A DNA stretch of 17,495 nt from CAJCIY01 sp036379355 (GTDB lineage Bacteria > Actinomycetota > Actinomycetes > Mycobacteriales > CAJCIY01). Location: assembly GCA_036379355.1 (NCBI GenBank), contig DASVGV010000161.1:1-17495 (forward strand), read 5' to 3'. Shown piece after piece: positions 1 through 6,565 of the stretch. Below the pieces are notes generated by a model. The model had not been told where the DNA came from and searched no databases. It was given only the letters and a program-made list of their open reading frames with translations. Positions within the stretch are counted from its first letter, which is position 1; each line of letters begins with the position of its first letter. Made by a program: the position numbers and the translations under genes.

Positions 1-2
1 CC

Positions 3-161
3 GCCGTCGGCGAGCCGCTGCGCGCCTGCCCGGAGCAGCGGGTCACGGTGAGCGTCGGCCCCGTCCTCGCCGCGCCCGGCTTCGACACCGACGCGATGCT
101 GCGCGCCGCGGATGCGGCGATGTACGACGCCAAGCAGGCGACGGAGGCCCTGTCGGCGTAG
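3..161 (+). CDS. C-terminal end of a GGDEF (diguanylate cyclase) domain protein, partial
   Basis: Only the last 52 residues are in the window; the gene enters from the left edge in frame 3 and stops at TAG 159-161. The pattern VTVSVGP, about 12 residues, then LRAADAAMYDAKQ is the usual end of a GGDEF domain, which condenses two GTP into cyclic di-GMP. The GGDEF signature itself, any inhibitory site and any sensor domain lie outside, so whether the enzyme is active cannot be judged. It converges on the HIT-like gene with 18 bases between the two stops, and a strong hairpin covers that junction. Confidence 0.8.
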   Translation, partial: AVGEPLRACPEQRVTVSVGPVLAAPGFDTDAMLRAADAAMYDAKQATEALSA

Positions 162-165
162 ACGC

Positions 166-195
166 CCGGCCGCGCCCCGTCAGCGGGGCGGCCGG
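166..195. terminator. GC-rich hairpin at a convergent gene end
   Basis: A perfect 7-bp stem, CGCCCCG (173-179) with CGGGGCG (184-190), closes a TCAG tetraloop. An alternative longer fold pairs 166-172 with 189-195 and leaves a 2-base bulge. It sits between the stop of the GGDEF gene and the stop of the minus-strand HIT-like gene, whose stop codon lies partly in the loop. There is no T-tract on either side, so this would be a U-less, possibly bidirectional terminator. The position and stability are seen; the function is inferred. Confidence 0.5.
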
Positions 196-788
196 CGACC
201 GCCGTACGAGTCGACCAGCGCCGCTGCCACCGCTTCCGCGTCCGCCGCAGCGACGCCGGCCGGGTACTCGGGCAGCAGGTCGTCCCAGACGACGAGCCAC
301 GACCCGTACAGCTGGGCCTGACCCTCGGGCCGAGCGAAGAACCAGACGTGCAGGTGCGCGCCGCCGTCCCCGATCCGGTAGACGTGGGCCCGGGCGATGT
401 GCGGCAGCGCCTCGATGTGCCGCCCGAGATGCGCCGTCAGGACCCCGAGCTCCGCGGCGCGCTCGTCGGAAAGCCCTGGGAGATCGGCATGATCGCGCGG
501 ATGCAGCATCAGCACCAACGGGACCCCGACACCGCCAATTCGCGTGAGCCGCCAGTGGTCGTCGAGCCAGATCCCCTCGTCGCGGCGCCCGCACGACGCA
601 CACTCCCGAGGGTCCTCGCCCTCGCGGGGTGGCTCGGGGAGGACCGGCGGCCGCAGCGGAGTCACCCGGAGGCCCTCCTGCTCGAACGGGCTGATCTCCC
701 AGCCGGTCATCCGGGCCAGCGGCAGCCGGTGCTCGGCGTCGGCGGCCGCGTCGGCGTGCGCGTAGAACTCGTCGGGAGTCAGGGGCAT
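180..788 (-). CDS. HIT-like (histidine triad) domain protein with variant triad
   Basis: A 202-residue protein. The core GGAHLHVWFFARP (about 142-154) matches the active-site strand of HIT nucleotide hydrolases/transferases, but the triad reads H145-L-H147-V-W149, so the third histidine is tryptophan. A CASC pair (C63, C66) followed by RRDEGIWLDDHW resembles a zinc-supported HIT-superfamily N-terminal section. HIT proteins usually hydrolyse or transfer nucleotidyl groups; with this variant triad the activity is uncertain. I chose ATG 786-788 because the longer frame upstream is the antisense of the divergent fur-like gene, and HIT similarity begins soon after MPLTPDEFY. It is divergent from the Fur-family gene with 49 bases between starts and could be its regulatory target. 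Confidence 0.75.
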   Translation of the reverse strand: MPLTPDEFYAHADAAADAEHRLPLARMTGWEISPFEQEGLRVTPLRPPVLPEPPREGEDPRECASCGRRDEGIWLDDHWRLTRIGGVGVPLVLMLHPRDHADLPGLSDERAAELGVLTAHLGRHIEALPHIARAHVYRIGDGGAHLHVWFFARPEGQAQLYGSWLVVWDDLLPEYPAGVAAADAEAVAAALVDSYGGRRPPR

Positions 789-837
789 CCGCGCAGGGTA
801 GGCGAGCGCGGGCCGCCGGCGGCGCACACTGGGCGGC

Positions 838-1290
838 GTGACGACGCGGTCCGACGCCGACCTCGAGCGGGCGGCCACGGCACTGCTGCGCGGAGCCGGC
901 CAGCGCGTCACCCGGCCGCGCGTCGCGGTGCTCGCCCGGGTGATCGCCGCGGGGAGTGCGCACGTGTCCGCCGACGCCCTGCTCGAGGAGGTCACCGCTC
1001 GCGCCGCGGACGTCCACCGCGCGACGGTCTACCGGACCCTCGAGTCCCTGACCGAGGCAGGGGTGCTGCGCCACGTCCATCTCGATCGGGGGCTGCGGGC
1101 CTATCACCTGGCGTCGGTCGCCGGTCCCGCCCCGCACCTACACGCGCAGTGCGCCTCGTGTGGCCGCGTCGTCGACCTGCCGCCCGACGTGCTCGGCGAC
1201 GCGGCCGAACGGATCCGCGCGGCCACCGGCTTCGAGCTGGACGCGGCTCACGCAGCGCTGTCCGGACGCTGCCGCGACTGTGCCCGCTGA
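838..1290 (+). CDS. Fur-family metal-dependent transcriptional regulator
   Basis: A 150-residue protein of normal family length with a GTG start. The N-terminal winged helix covers roughly 10-92 and includes HRATVYRTLESLTEAGVLRHV, the family's recognition-helix region. The C-terminal dimerisation domain carries CASCG (C105, C108) and a final CRDC (C145, C148); these two CxxC pairs form the structural zinc site of Fur/Zur/PerR proteins. H100 and H102 in PHLHAQC belong to the regulatory metal site. Whether it senses iron, zinc, manganese or peroxide cannot be told from sequence. No catalase, siderophore or metal transporter gene lies beside it; the nearest candidate target is the divergent HIT-like gene. 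Its last 43 bases overlap the end of the convergent small membrane protein gene. Confidence 0.88.
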   Translation: MTTRSDADLERAATALLRGAGQRVTRPRVAVLARVIAAGSAHVSADALLEEVTARAADVHRATVYRTLESLTEAGVLRHVHLDRGLRAYHLASVAGPAPHLHAQCASCGRVVDLPPDVLGDAAERIRAATGFELDAAHAALSGRCRDCAR

Positions 1291-1625
1291 CCCGCCGCCA
1301 CCCAGAGCACGGAGATCGCGGCGTCGGTCAGGGCACCCCGCGCCCGGCGGCGGTCCACCGCGGCGAACCCCACGCCGGTGAGCGCATGGATGGCGTCGAC
1401 CCCCATCCCCAGGACGAGTGCCGTCCGGCTCGGCGCGACACCGGAGAGCGCCGCCTGAGCCAGCTGCCGTGCCCCGAGCAGGCGGGCGACCCGGACTGCC
1501 GCGGTGTCCTGCTGCACGTGGTGCACCCGGGCGAGGACCGCGCGCGGAGCGAGCAGCAGGGCCGCGCCCCACGCGGCGCGCGCCACCTCGATGGCGGAGC
1601 GGGCCGGGTCCGCGCCGGCGGTCAC
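1248..1625 (-). CDS. small hydrophobic membrane protein, function unknown
   Basis: A 125-residue protein with GTG start at 1623-1625, 7 bases after the GH15 stop, so probably the last gene of that operon. Hydrophobic stretches lie near AAWGAALLLAP (about 17-27), TALVLGMGVDAIHALTGVGF (about 68-87) and LTDAAISVLWVAAG (about 98-111), which suggests two or three membrane segments. Residues A-R-x-L-G-A-R-Q (about 47-54) resemble small actinobacterial membrane proteins of unknown function. I know no characterised homologue. The 3' end overlaps the convergent fur-like gene by 43 bases, which is unusual but the frame is open and translationally coupled upstream. Confidence 0.6.
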   Translation of the reverse strand: MTAGADPARSAIEVARAAWGAALLLAPRAVLARVHHVQQDTAAVRVARLLGARQLAQAALSGVAPSRTALVLGMGVDAIHALTGVGFAAVDRRRARGALTDAAISVLWVAAGQRAQSRQRPDSAA

Positions 1626-1632
1626 GGCGCCC

Positions 1633-3444
1633 TCACGACCGGGCGGCGCGGATGCCGTCCGCCGCGCGGATCAGGGCGAGGTGCGACAGGGCCTGCGGCA
1701 TGTTGCCGATCAGCTCGTTGCTCCCTGCCGTTGCCATCTCCGACAGCAGCCCCAGCGGGCTGACGACCGCGTCGAGCTCCTTCATCAGCCGCTCTGCCTC
1801 GTCGACCCGTCCGACGTCCGCGAGCGTTCCCGCTCGCCAGTACGCACACGCGAGGAAGGTCTGCTCCTCCCGTTCTGCGCCGCTGTAGCGGTAGACGAGC
1901 GGACCGACCCCCAGCTCGTCGGTGATCGCGTCGACAGTGCTGGCCATGTTCTTCCCCCGGTCGAAGCCGAAGCCGCTCCCGAGCAGGACGGACGCGTCGA
2001 GGTCCTCGGTGCCGGCGTAGAACGTGTACGCGTTCTTGCTGCCCGACCAGCAGTTGTCGTGGATCCACGCCTTGACCTTGACGGCCTCGTGCTTCCAGCG
2101 CTCGCCGGTGCCGGTCAGCTGCCCGGCGCGCGCCAACCGGGCCGCAGCATCGAGCGCGCGCCAGCAGTTCATCTTCGACGTCGTGTAGTGCCGGTTCGCC
2201 TGGAGCTCCCAGATACCGGCGTCCTCGTGTCGCCACATGTCGGCACACTGGTCGGCCAGGTCCGAGAGCTCGCGCGCCGACTGGGTGTCGAGCACGTGGC
2301 CGCCGAAGACCCAGTCGGCCACCGTCCCGAACAGGTCGCCGTACACGCCCAACTGCACCTGTGAGGTCGCATCGTTGCCGACCTGGACCGGCAGGCTGTG
2401 CTTGTAGCCGGGTACGGCCGCATGGCGGGTCGACGAGACCAGGTGGCCGTCGAGGTCGTACATGACGTGGACATCCGGCCCGTTGCGGCGGATCGCCGCC
2501 AGCAGCCACGTGATCGCCGCATGCACCTCCTCCTGCTGACCGCAGATCGACAGTGCGTCGATGGTCAGCGCGGCGTCGCGGACCCAGCAGTAGCGGTAGT
2601 CCCAGTTCTTCGGACCGCCGATGCTCTCCGGCAACGACGTCGTGGCGGCCGCCGCGATCGCGCCGGTCTGGGTGATCAGGAGCAGCTTCAGCGCGAGCGC
2701 GCTACGCACGATGGTCTCCCGGCCGGCGCCGTCCCAGGACACCTGCCCGGCCCAGCGGCGCCAGGCGTCCGCGGACAGGTCCATCCGGCGGTCGATCGCG
2801 TCGACGTCGCAGAGGAAGAGCGGCTCGTCCAGGGTCGCGACGACCGCGACGATGCGCCGCTCGCCGGCGCGTACCCGGAAGGAGGCGTCGACCTGCTCCG
2901 GGCCCGCATGCACGTCGATCTCCGCGCTGCACCGGACGCCGAGGGTCAGCCGGCCGGCGTGCAGCACCGGGGCCCGCCCGTCGTGCTCGACCCACGGTTC
3001 CCACTCCCGCAGCCCGTCGCCGGGGCGCACCACCAGCTGCATCTCGACGCTGCCCTCGACTCCCTCCACGCGCCGCGCCAGCTCACCCCAGGGCAGCTCG
3101 CCGGCGTTGCCCGAGTTGAGCGAGTCGGTGACGGTCACCACGCCCGACTTCGCGCGGAACGTCGTCTCGAGCAGGTTGGTGTGGGGGACGTACCGGCGTT
3201 CGGCCACGGCGTCCGTGTCTGCCGGCCGCAGGTGCAGGCGGCCGCCGAGTACCGGGTCGAGCAGGGCGGAGAACGCGGGCGGCGAGTCCAGCCGCGGTAC
3301 GGCCCACCAGTCGATCGCTCCGTCGGGGGCGACGAGGGCCGACCCGCGGCCGTCGCCGAGGACGGCGTACTGGCCGATCGGGGCGAAACCGTCCGCGTCG
3401 CGGACGTCGGCGATCGACACGCTCGCGGAGCGGGTCGGCGTCAC
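1633..3444 (-). CDS. glycoside hydrolase family 15 protein (glucoamylase/trehalase type)
   Basis: A 603-residue cytoplasmic-type protein without signal peptide. The N-terminal beta-sandwich domain begins at about residue 20 (FAPIGQYAVLGDG, then GAIDWWAVPRLDSPPAF); the (alpha/alpha)6 catalytic barrel covers about 240-600. GH15 signatures seen are GGPKNWDYRYCWVRDA (276-291), DAGIWE (408-413, E413 the likely general acid) and LLSEM (566-570, E569 the likely general base), ending with NMPQALSHLALI (581-592). Members hydrolyse glucose from alpha-glucans or split trehalose; in actinobacteria both occur and the sequence does not decide. The second residue after the base is Met rather than the Glu often seen there (LSEE). 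GTG start at 3442-3444 overlaps the SDR stop by 4 bases, so translation is coupled. Confidence 0.9.
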   Translation of the reverse strand: MTPTRSASVSIADVRDADGFAPIGQYAVLGDGRGSALVAPDGAIDWWAVPRLDSPPAFSALLDPVLGGRLHLRPADTDAVAERRYVPHTNLLETTFRAKSGVVTVTDSLNSGNAGELPWGELARRVEGVEGSVEMQLVVRPGDGLREWEPWVEHDGRAPVLHAGRLTLGVRCSAEIDVHAGPEQVDASFRVRAGERRIVAVVATLDEPLFLCDVDAIDRRMDLSADAWRRWAGQVSWDGAGRETIVRSALALKLLLITQTGAIAAAATTSLPESIGGPKNWDYRYCWVRDAALTIDALSICGQQEEVHAAITWLLAAIRRNGPDVHVMYDLDGHLVSSTRHAAVPGYKHSLPVQVGNDATSQVQLGVYGDLFGTVADWVFGGHVLDTQSARELSDLADQCADMWRHEDAGIWELQANRHYTTSKMNCWRALDAAARLARAGQLTGTGERWKHEAVKVKAWIHDNCWSGSKNAYTFYAGTEDLDASVLLGSGFGFDRGKNMASTVDAITDELGVGPLVYRYSGAEREEQTFLACAYWRAGTLADVGRVDEAERLMKELDAVVSPLGLLSEMATAGSNELIGNMPQALSHLALIRAADGIRAARS

Positions 3445-4451
3445 GCCGCGTGCCGGCGCAGCAGGGCGGTCACGCCGGCGCCGATGCCTGCCACGGCGGC
3501 GCCCAGGGTGGCGAGACGGTTGCTCGCGACGAAGGAGACCGGGTCACGGGTTGCGGCCTTGTCGGTGAACGCGCCGTGCGCTCCTCGGTCGACCTCCTCG
3601 TCCTGGGGCTCGAACACGTTCGACCCCCAGCGCGGTGCGTCCCGGTCCGTCTGCTGGGCGTTCACCCCGGTCTTGGCGAGGTACCAGTCCACCGCGGCCG
3701 GAGCCAGCCGGTTCCCGAGGACCGTGTACGCGGTGGCGATGCCCACCCACATGTTGCGCCGCGGGTGTTCTGCCGAGAAGCGGATCGCGCGCGCGCAGAC
3801 CTCCGGTTGCACGATCGGCGGCACCGGCATGGGGTGCTTCGGCATCTTCGAGAGGTTCCAGTTGAACTGGGTGGTGTTCACCCCCGGCAGCGTCACCAGC
3901 CCGATGGTCACCTTGCTGCCGGTCGCCTTCAGCTCCGTCAGGACCGACTCGGTCATCCCCTTGATGGCGTGCTTGGCCCCGCAGTAGGCCGACTGGAGTG
4001 GGATGGACCGGTAGGCCATGGCGGACGACACGTTGACGATCGCTCCGCGGTCACGCGGCCGCATCACGCGCAACGCCGCGCGCACGCCATTGACCTGCCC
4101 GAAGTACGTGACGTCGTTCATGCGGCGGTACTCCTCCGGCGTCGTGTCCCAGAAGAAGGCCAAGGACCCGGCGAACGCGACGTTGACCCAGACGTCGATC
4201 GGCCCGAGTTCGGCCTCGACGCGGTCGCACGCCGCGTCGACGGCCTCGCCGTCGGCGACGTCGACACACAGCGGCAGCGCACGCCCTCCCGCCTTCTCCA
4301 CCTCGACGGCTGCGGCATCGACGCCGGCGTGCCCCCGCGCCAGGATCGCGACGTCGTAGCCGGCCTGCGCGAACTCCCGCACGGTGGCGCGCCCGATGCC
4401 CGCGCTGCCGCCCGTGATTACTGCGATCTTCCTTCCGTCGCCGCTCGCCAT
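3441..4451 (-). CDS. SDR family NAD(P)-dependent oxidoreductase with C-terminal hydrophobic tail
   Basis: A 336-residue classical short-chain dehydrogenase. The cofactor motif TGGSAGIG is at 13-20, the catalytic Ser143, Tyr156 and Lys160 are present (NVSSAMAY, then SAYCGAK), and the usual NNAG is replaced by NVAFAG near 90-95. It is longer than the usual 250 residues: about 80 extra C-terminal residues end in a hydrophobic stretch (about 311-330, LATLGAAVAGIGAGVTALL) followed by RRHAA, suggesting a membrane anchor. Substrate unknown. ATG 4449-4451 has a good ribosome binding site, AGAAGGA (minus strand, 4461-4467). Its stop overlaps the GH15 start; the HspR-like regulator lies 94 bases upstream on the same strand. 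Confidence 0.88.
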   Translation of the reverse strand: MASGDGRKIAVITGGSAGIGRATVREFAQAGYDVAILARGHAGVDAAAVEVEKAGGRALPLCVDVADGEAVDAACDRVEAELGPIDVWVNVAFAGSLAFFWDTTPEEYRRMNDVTYFGQVNGVRAALRVMRPRDRGAIVNVSSAMAYRSIPLQSAYCGAKHAIKGMTESVLTELKATGSKVTIGLVTLPGVNTTQFNWNLSKMPKHPMPVPPIVQPEVCARAIRFSAEHPRRNMWVGIATAYTVLGNRLAPAAVDWYLAKTGVNAQQTDRDAPRWGSNVFEPQDEEVDRGAHGAFTDKAATRDPVSFVASNRLATLGAAVAGIGAGVTALLRRHAA

Positions 4452-4545
4452 GCCCGTCGCTCCTTCTGTACCGCAGGGTCACTGTTCGTTGACAGCGACC
4501 TGTCCGGTCGACGGCCGACGAAACGTGGCACGGCGACCAGCCTCC

Positions 4546-4902
4546 TCAGCGGCGCCGTCGGGGCGCCGCATCGGGCGCTTGCTCGTCGTCGGACGTCCTC
4601 GCGCGCAGTCGCTGTCGTTGCGTGCGGTTGGCGGTGCGCAGTCGCGCATTCGTCGCTTCCAGGTCGAGCACCATGGCCACGCCGGCGATGTTCAGCCCGG
4701 CGTCGACCAGGTCGGTGATGCGCCGCACGCGGTCCAGGTCGTCGGCGCTGTAGCGCCGGGTGCCGCCCTCCGTGCGTTCGGGTGTCACCAGTCCGCGGGC
4801 CTCGTACAGGCGCAAGGTCTGGATGCCCACACCGGTGAGCTCGGCCGCCACCGAGATGCTGTAGACGCCGCGTGCGCCGGTCGGACGCGCTGAACCACTC
4901 AC
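4546..4902 (-). CDS. MerR-family regulator, HspR-like
   Basis: A 118-residue protein from the GTG at 4900-4902, which has a GGGAGG site 9 bases upstream (minus strand, 4912-4917). A longer frame to 4947 exists but lacks such a site and would add arginine-rich residues. The winged helix (about 14-80) reads YSISVAAELTGVGIQTLRLYE, GLVTPERTEGGTRRYS and LNIAGVAMVLDLE, close to HspR, the actinobacterial repressor of dnaK/clpB operons; a coiled coil (about 83-103) and an arginine-rich tail follow. No chaperone gene is present, and no HAIR-type operator was found nearby, so this looks like an HspR paralogue controlling another regulon, plausibly the SDR-GH15 operon downstream or the divergent 77-residue gene. 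Confidence 0.82.
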   Translation of the reverse strand: MSGSARPTGARGVYSISVAAELTGVGIQTLRLYEARGLVTPERTEGGTRRYSADDLDRVRRITDLVDAGLNIAGVAMVLDLEATNARLRTANRTQRQRLRARTSDDEQAPDAAPRRRR

Positions 4903-4941
4903 TCGCGACCGCCTCCCATGTACGCGCCTGCGTCGCCAGTG

Positions 4942-4971
4942 TTGCACACGTCCCCTGATTCGTGCTATAGA
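4942..4971 (+). promoter_or_regulatory. sigma-70-like promoter with overlapping inverted repeat
   Basis: TTGCAC (4942-4947) and TATAGA (4966-4971) are separated by 18 bases (17 if CTATAG is taken as the -10). This is the most AT-rich spot between the MerR gene and the 77-residue gene. A perfect inverted repeat ATAGA-AAA-TCTAT (4967-4979) overlaps the -10, a good place for an operator. The motifs are seen; activity and the identity of the bound regulator (possibly the adjacent MerR protein) are inferred. Confidence 0.45.
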
Positions 4972-5063
4972 AAATCTATCTCTTCAAGCAGAGGTCTGAC
5001 TCGCCCGGAGCGGCGCTCGGGTCGGGTGGGCTCCTGCGCTCACAAGGCGAATGGGGAGGTGGC

Positions 5064-5297
5064 ATGACGTCGCATGTGGGCCGACCGTCACGCAGCGACA
5101 AGCCGCGGAAGCGGATCGACACGTCCGAGCTGCTGGCTGCGGTGTCCGAGATGGGACCGAACTGGCCTGCCCGTTTCGGCGATCGCGAGATCGTCGACGT
5201 CAACGAGGCGCTCGACCGCGAGCTGTTGGCCGGGACGCTCCTCGATGCGGTCACGCTCAGTCCGGAGGGCGAGCGAGTCCTGGGCGACGCTCCCTGA
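5064..5297 (+). CDS. 77-residue protein of unknown function
   Basis: I do not recognise this protein. It starts at ATG 5064 behind a strong GGGGAGG site (5053-5059) and is preceded by a promoter-like element about 95 bases upstream. The first 19 residues are basic (RPSRSDKPRKR), then comes a folded-looking section with ELLAAVSEMGPNWPARFGDREIVDVNEALDR and a short acidic end. No membrane segment or metal motif is visible. It is divergent from the HspR-like gene and its stop abuts the stop of the convergent glycosyltransferase gene. Codon use and the ribosome binding site support a real gene. Confidence 0.6.
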   Translation: MTSHVGRPSRSDKPRKRIDTSELLAAVSEMGPNWPARFGDREIVDVNEALDRELLAGTLLDAVTLSPEGERVLGDAP

Positions 5298-5969
5298 TCA
5301 GCGCAGGGCCGCGAGCAGATCGCCGAAACCGCCGGCCGCACGGGGATTGCGCCGGGCACTGGTCGTCGCACGTACGGCGGTCGACCGCACCACGGTCAGA
5401 CCCGGCTCCGCGTCGAGGCGGTCGGCAAGGTCTCGGTCCTCGCCGACCGCCAGCGGCGCGAACCCGCCAACGCGCCGGTACGCGGAGGCTCGGACGCCGA
5501 GGCTCGCACCGTGGACGTGTCGATGCTGGCCGGTCCGACCCCTTTCGGTCCCGTCGTACAGGCGCAGGAACGCCTCCCGGATCCCGGGGCGGTGAGCACT
5601 CCAGTCGTCCACGTCGATGACTCCCAGCACCGCGTCGGCGCCGGAGTCCGCCAGGTGAAGCTGTGCGGTCAGCCAGTCGGGAGCGACGCGGCTGTCGGCG
5701 TCGGTGGTCGCCAGCCACACGTCCGGTTCTTGCGCCCCGGCGAAGCCGAATGCGCGCGCGGCGCCGACGTTCCGCCACGGCACCGAGACGGTGCGGGCGC
5801 CATGTCGGGCACACACGGACGCGGTGGCGTCGGAGCAGGCGTCGAGGACGACGAGTACGTCGACGGGGACGGGCACCTGCGCGGCGGCCGTGCCCAGCGC
5901 CGCCAGGCACCCGTCGATCAACGCCTCCTCGTCGTGCGCAGGGACGACGACGCGTACGGCGCTGATCAT
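5298..5969 (-). CDS. glycosyltransferase family 2
   Basis: A 223-residue GT-A fold enzyme. The N-terminus ISAVRVVVPAHDEEALI is the nucleotide-sugar binding start of GT2; DADSRVAPDW (90-99) holds the DxD-type metal motif; GASLGVRASAYRRVGGF (about 155-171) followed by GEDRDLADRL holds the acceptor-side Glu-Asp. It should transfer a sugar from a nucleotide donor to an unknown acceptor in the cytoplasm. No membrane segment is seen. ATG 5967-5969 overlaps the stop of the methyltransferase by 4 bases, making it the last gene of a four-gene operon. The longer open frame upstream is antisense shadow or belongs to the neighbour. Confidence 0.85.
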   Translation of the reverse strand: MISAVRVVVPAHDEEALIDGCLAALGTAAAQVPVPVDVLVVLDACSDATASVCARHGARTVSVPWRNVGAARAFGFAGAQEPDVWLATTDADSRVAPDWLTAQLHLADSGADAVLGVIDVDDWSAHRPGIREAFLRLYDGTERGRTGQHRHVHGASLGVRASAYRRVGGFAPLAVGEDRDLADRLDAEPGLTVVRSTAVRATTSARRNPRAAGGFGDLLAALR

Positions 5970-6565
5970 GCGAGCCCCGCTCTCGTGGCGACCGACTGCG
6001 GGTTGGCAGACCACACCTCTGCGAGCAGGTCGTCGTCGGCGTACTGCGCGAGGCGGGACATCTGCGCGTGGCCGGCGGCCTCGGCGAGGATCGCGTGGAC
6101 CTGGTCGCCGCCGAGCGGGTAGTCCGTCACGGGATGGCGCCAGTGGACGGCGACCACCGTGCCGCCGGCGGCGAAGGCACGGGCGGCGACGCGCTCTGCG
6201 TCCGCCGGCCCGAAGTAGTAGGCGACCTCGGACAGCACGACGAGGTCGAGCGCATGGTCGGGCCACCCGTCGAGCACACCGGCCCGGGTGATCGTCACGT
6301 GCGGGGCGTCGCCGCAGGCCCGCCGTGCCGCGTCGACGGCTGCGGCGGCGACGTCGGTGGCGAACACTCGGTCGCATCGGCACGCCAGCTCGCGCGTCAG
6401 CACGCCGATGGAACAGCCGGGCTCGTACGCCGCGGCGTACCTCTCGTCGGGAAGCAGCGCGAGCGTCAACGCCCGCTTGCGCCGCTCGTACCAACGGTGG
6501 GTGAAGCCCCAGGGGTCTTCGGAGGCGGCGTACATGTCGTCGAAGTAGCTCGGCGGCAGCGTCAT
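5966..6565 (-). CDS. class I SAM-dependent methyltransferase, NodS-like
   Basis: A 199-residue protein. The opening SYFDDMYAASEDPWGFTHRW then YERRKRAL is characteristic of NodS-like methyltransferases, which N-methylate a deacetylated amino-sugar end in rhizobial Nod factors. The SAM-binding motif I is AAYEPGCSIGVL (45-56), followed by the acidic FATDVAAAAV strand and LDLVVLSEVAYYF (motif IV region). Neighbouring a PIG-L deacetylase and a GT2, an amino-sugar substrate is plausible by analogy with NodB/NodS/NodC, but this is inference. ATG 6563-6565 overlaps the PIG-L stop by 4 bases; the long open frame further upstream runs antisense or out of frame through neighbours. Confidence 0.83.
   Translation of the reverse strand: MTLPPSYFDDMYAASEDPWGFTHRWYERRKRALTLALLPDERYAAAYEPGCSIGVLTRELACRCDRVFATDVAAAAVDAARRACGDAPHVTITRAGVLDGWPDHALDLVVLSEVAYYFGPADAERVAARAFAAGGTVVAVHWRHPVTDYPLGGDQVHAILAEAAGHAQMSRLAQYADDDLLAEVWSANPQSVATRAGLA

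Noticed and set aside
2398..3987. 529-codon plus-strand open frame
   Set aside because: It is the antisense of the GH15 and SDR genes; composition (Arg, Asp, Val, Gly, Pro) is that of a shadow frame in high-GC DNA.
4482..4500. TTGACA on the plus strand between SDR and MerR genes, with GACAG-CGAC-CTGTC dyad
   Set aside because: It points away from the SDR gene and no gene on the plus strand follows; no matching -10 was seen, so I do not list it as a promoter.
4948..5063. HAIR-type HspR operator next to the HspR-like gene
   Set aside because: I looked for CTTGAGT/ACTCAAG half-sites; only CTTCAAG-like sequence near 4982 is present, with no partner at the right distance.
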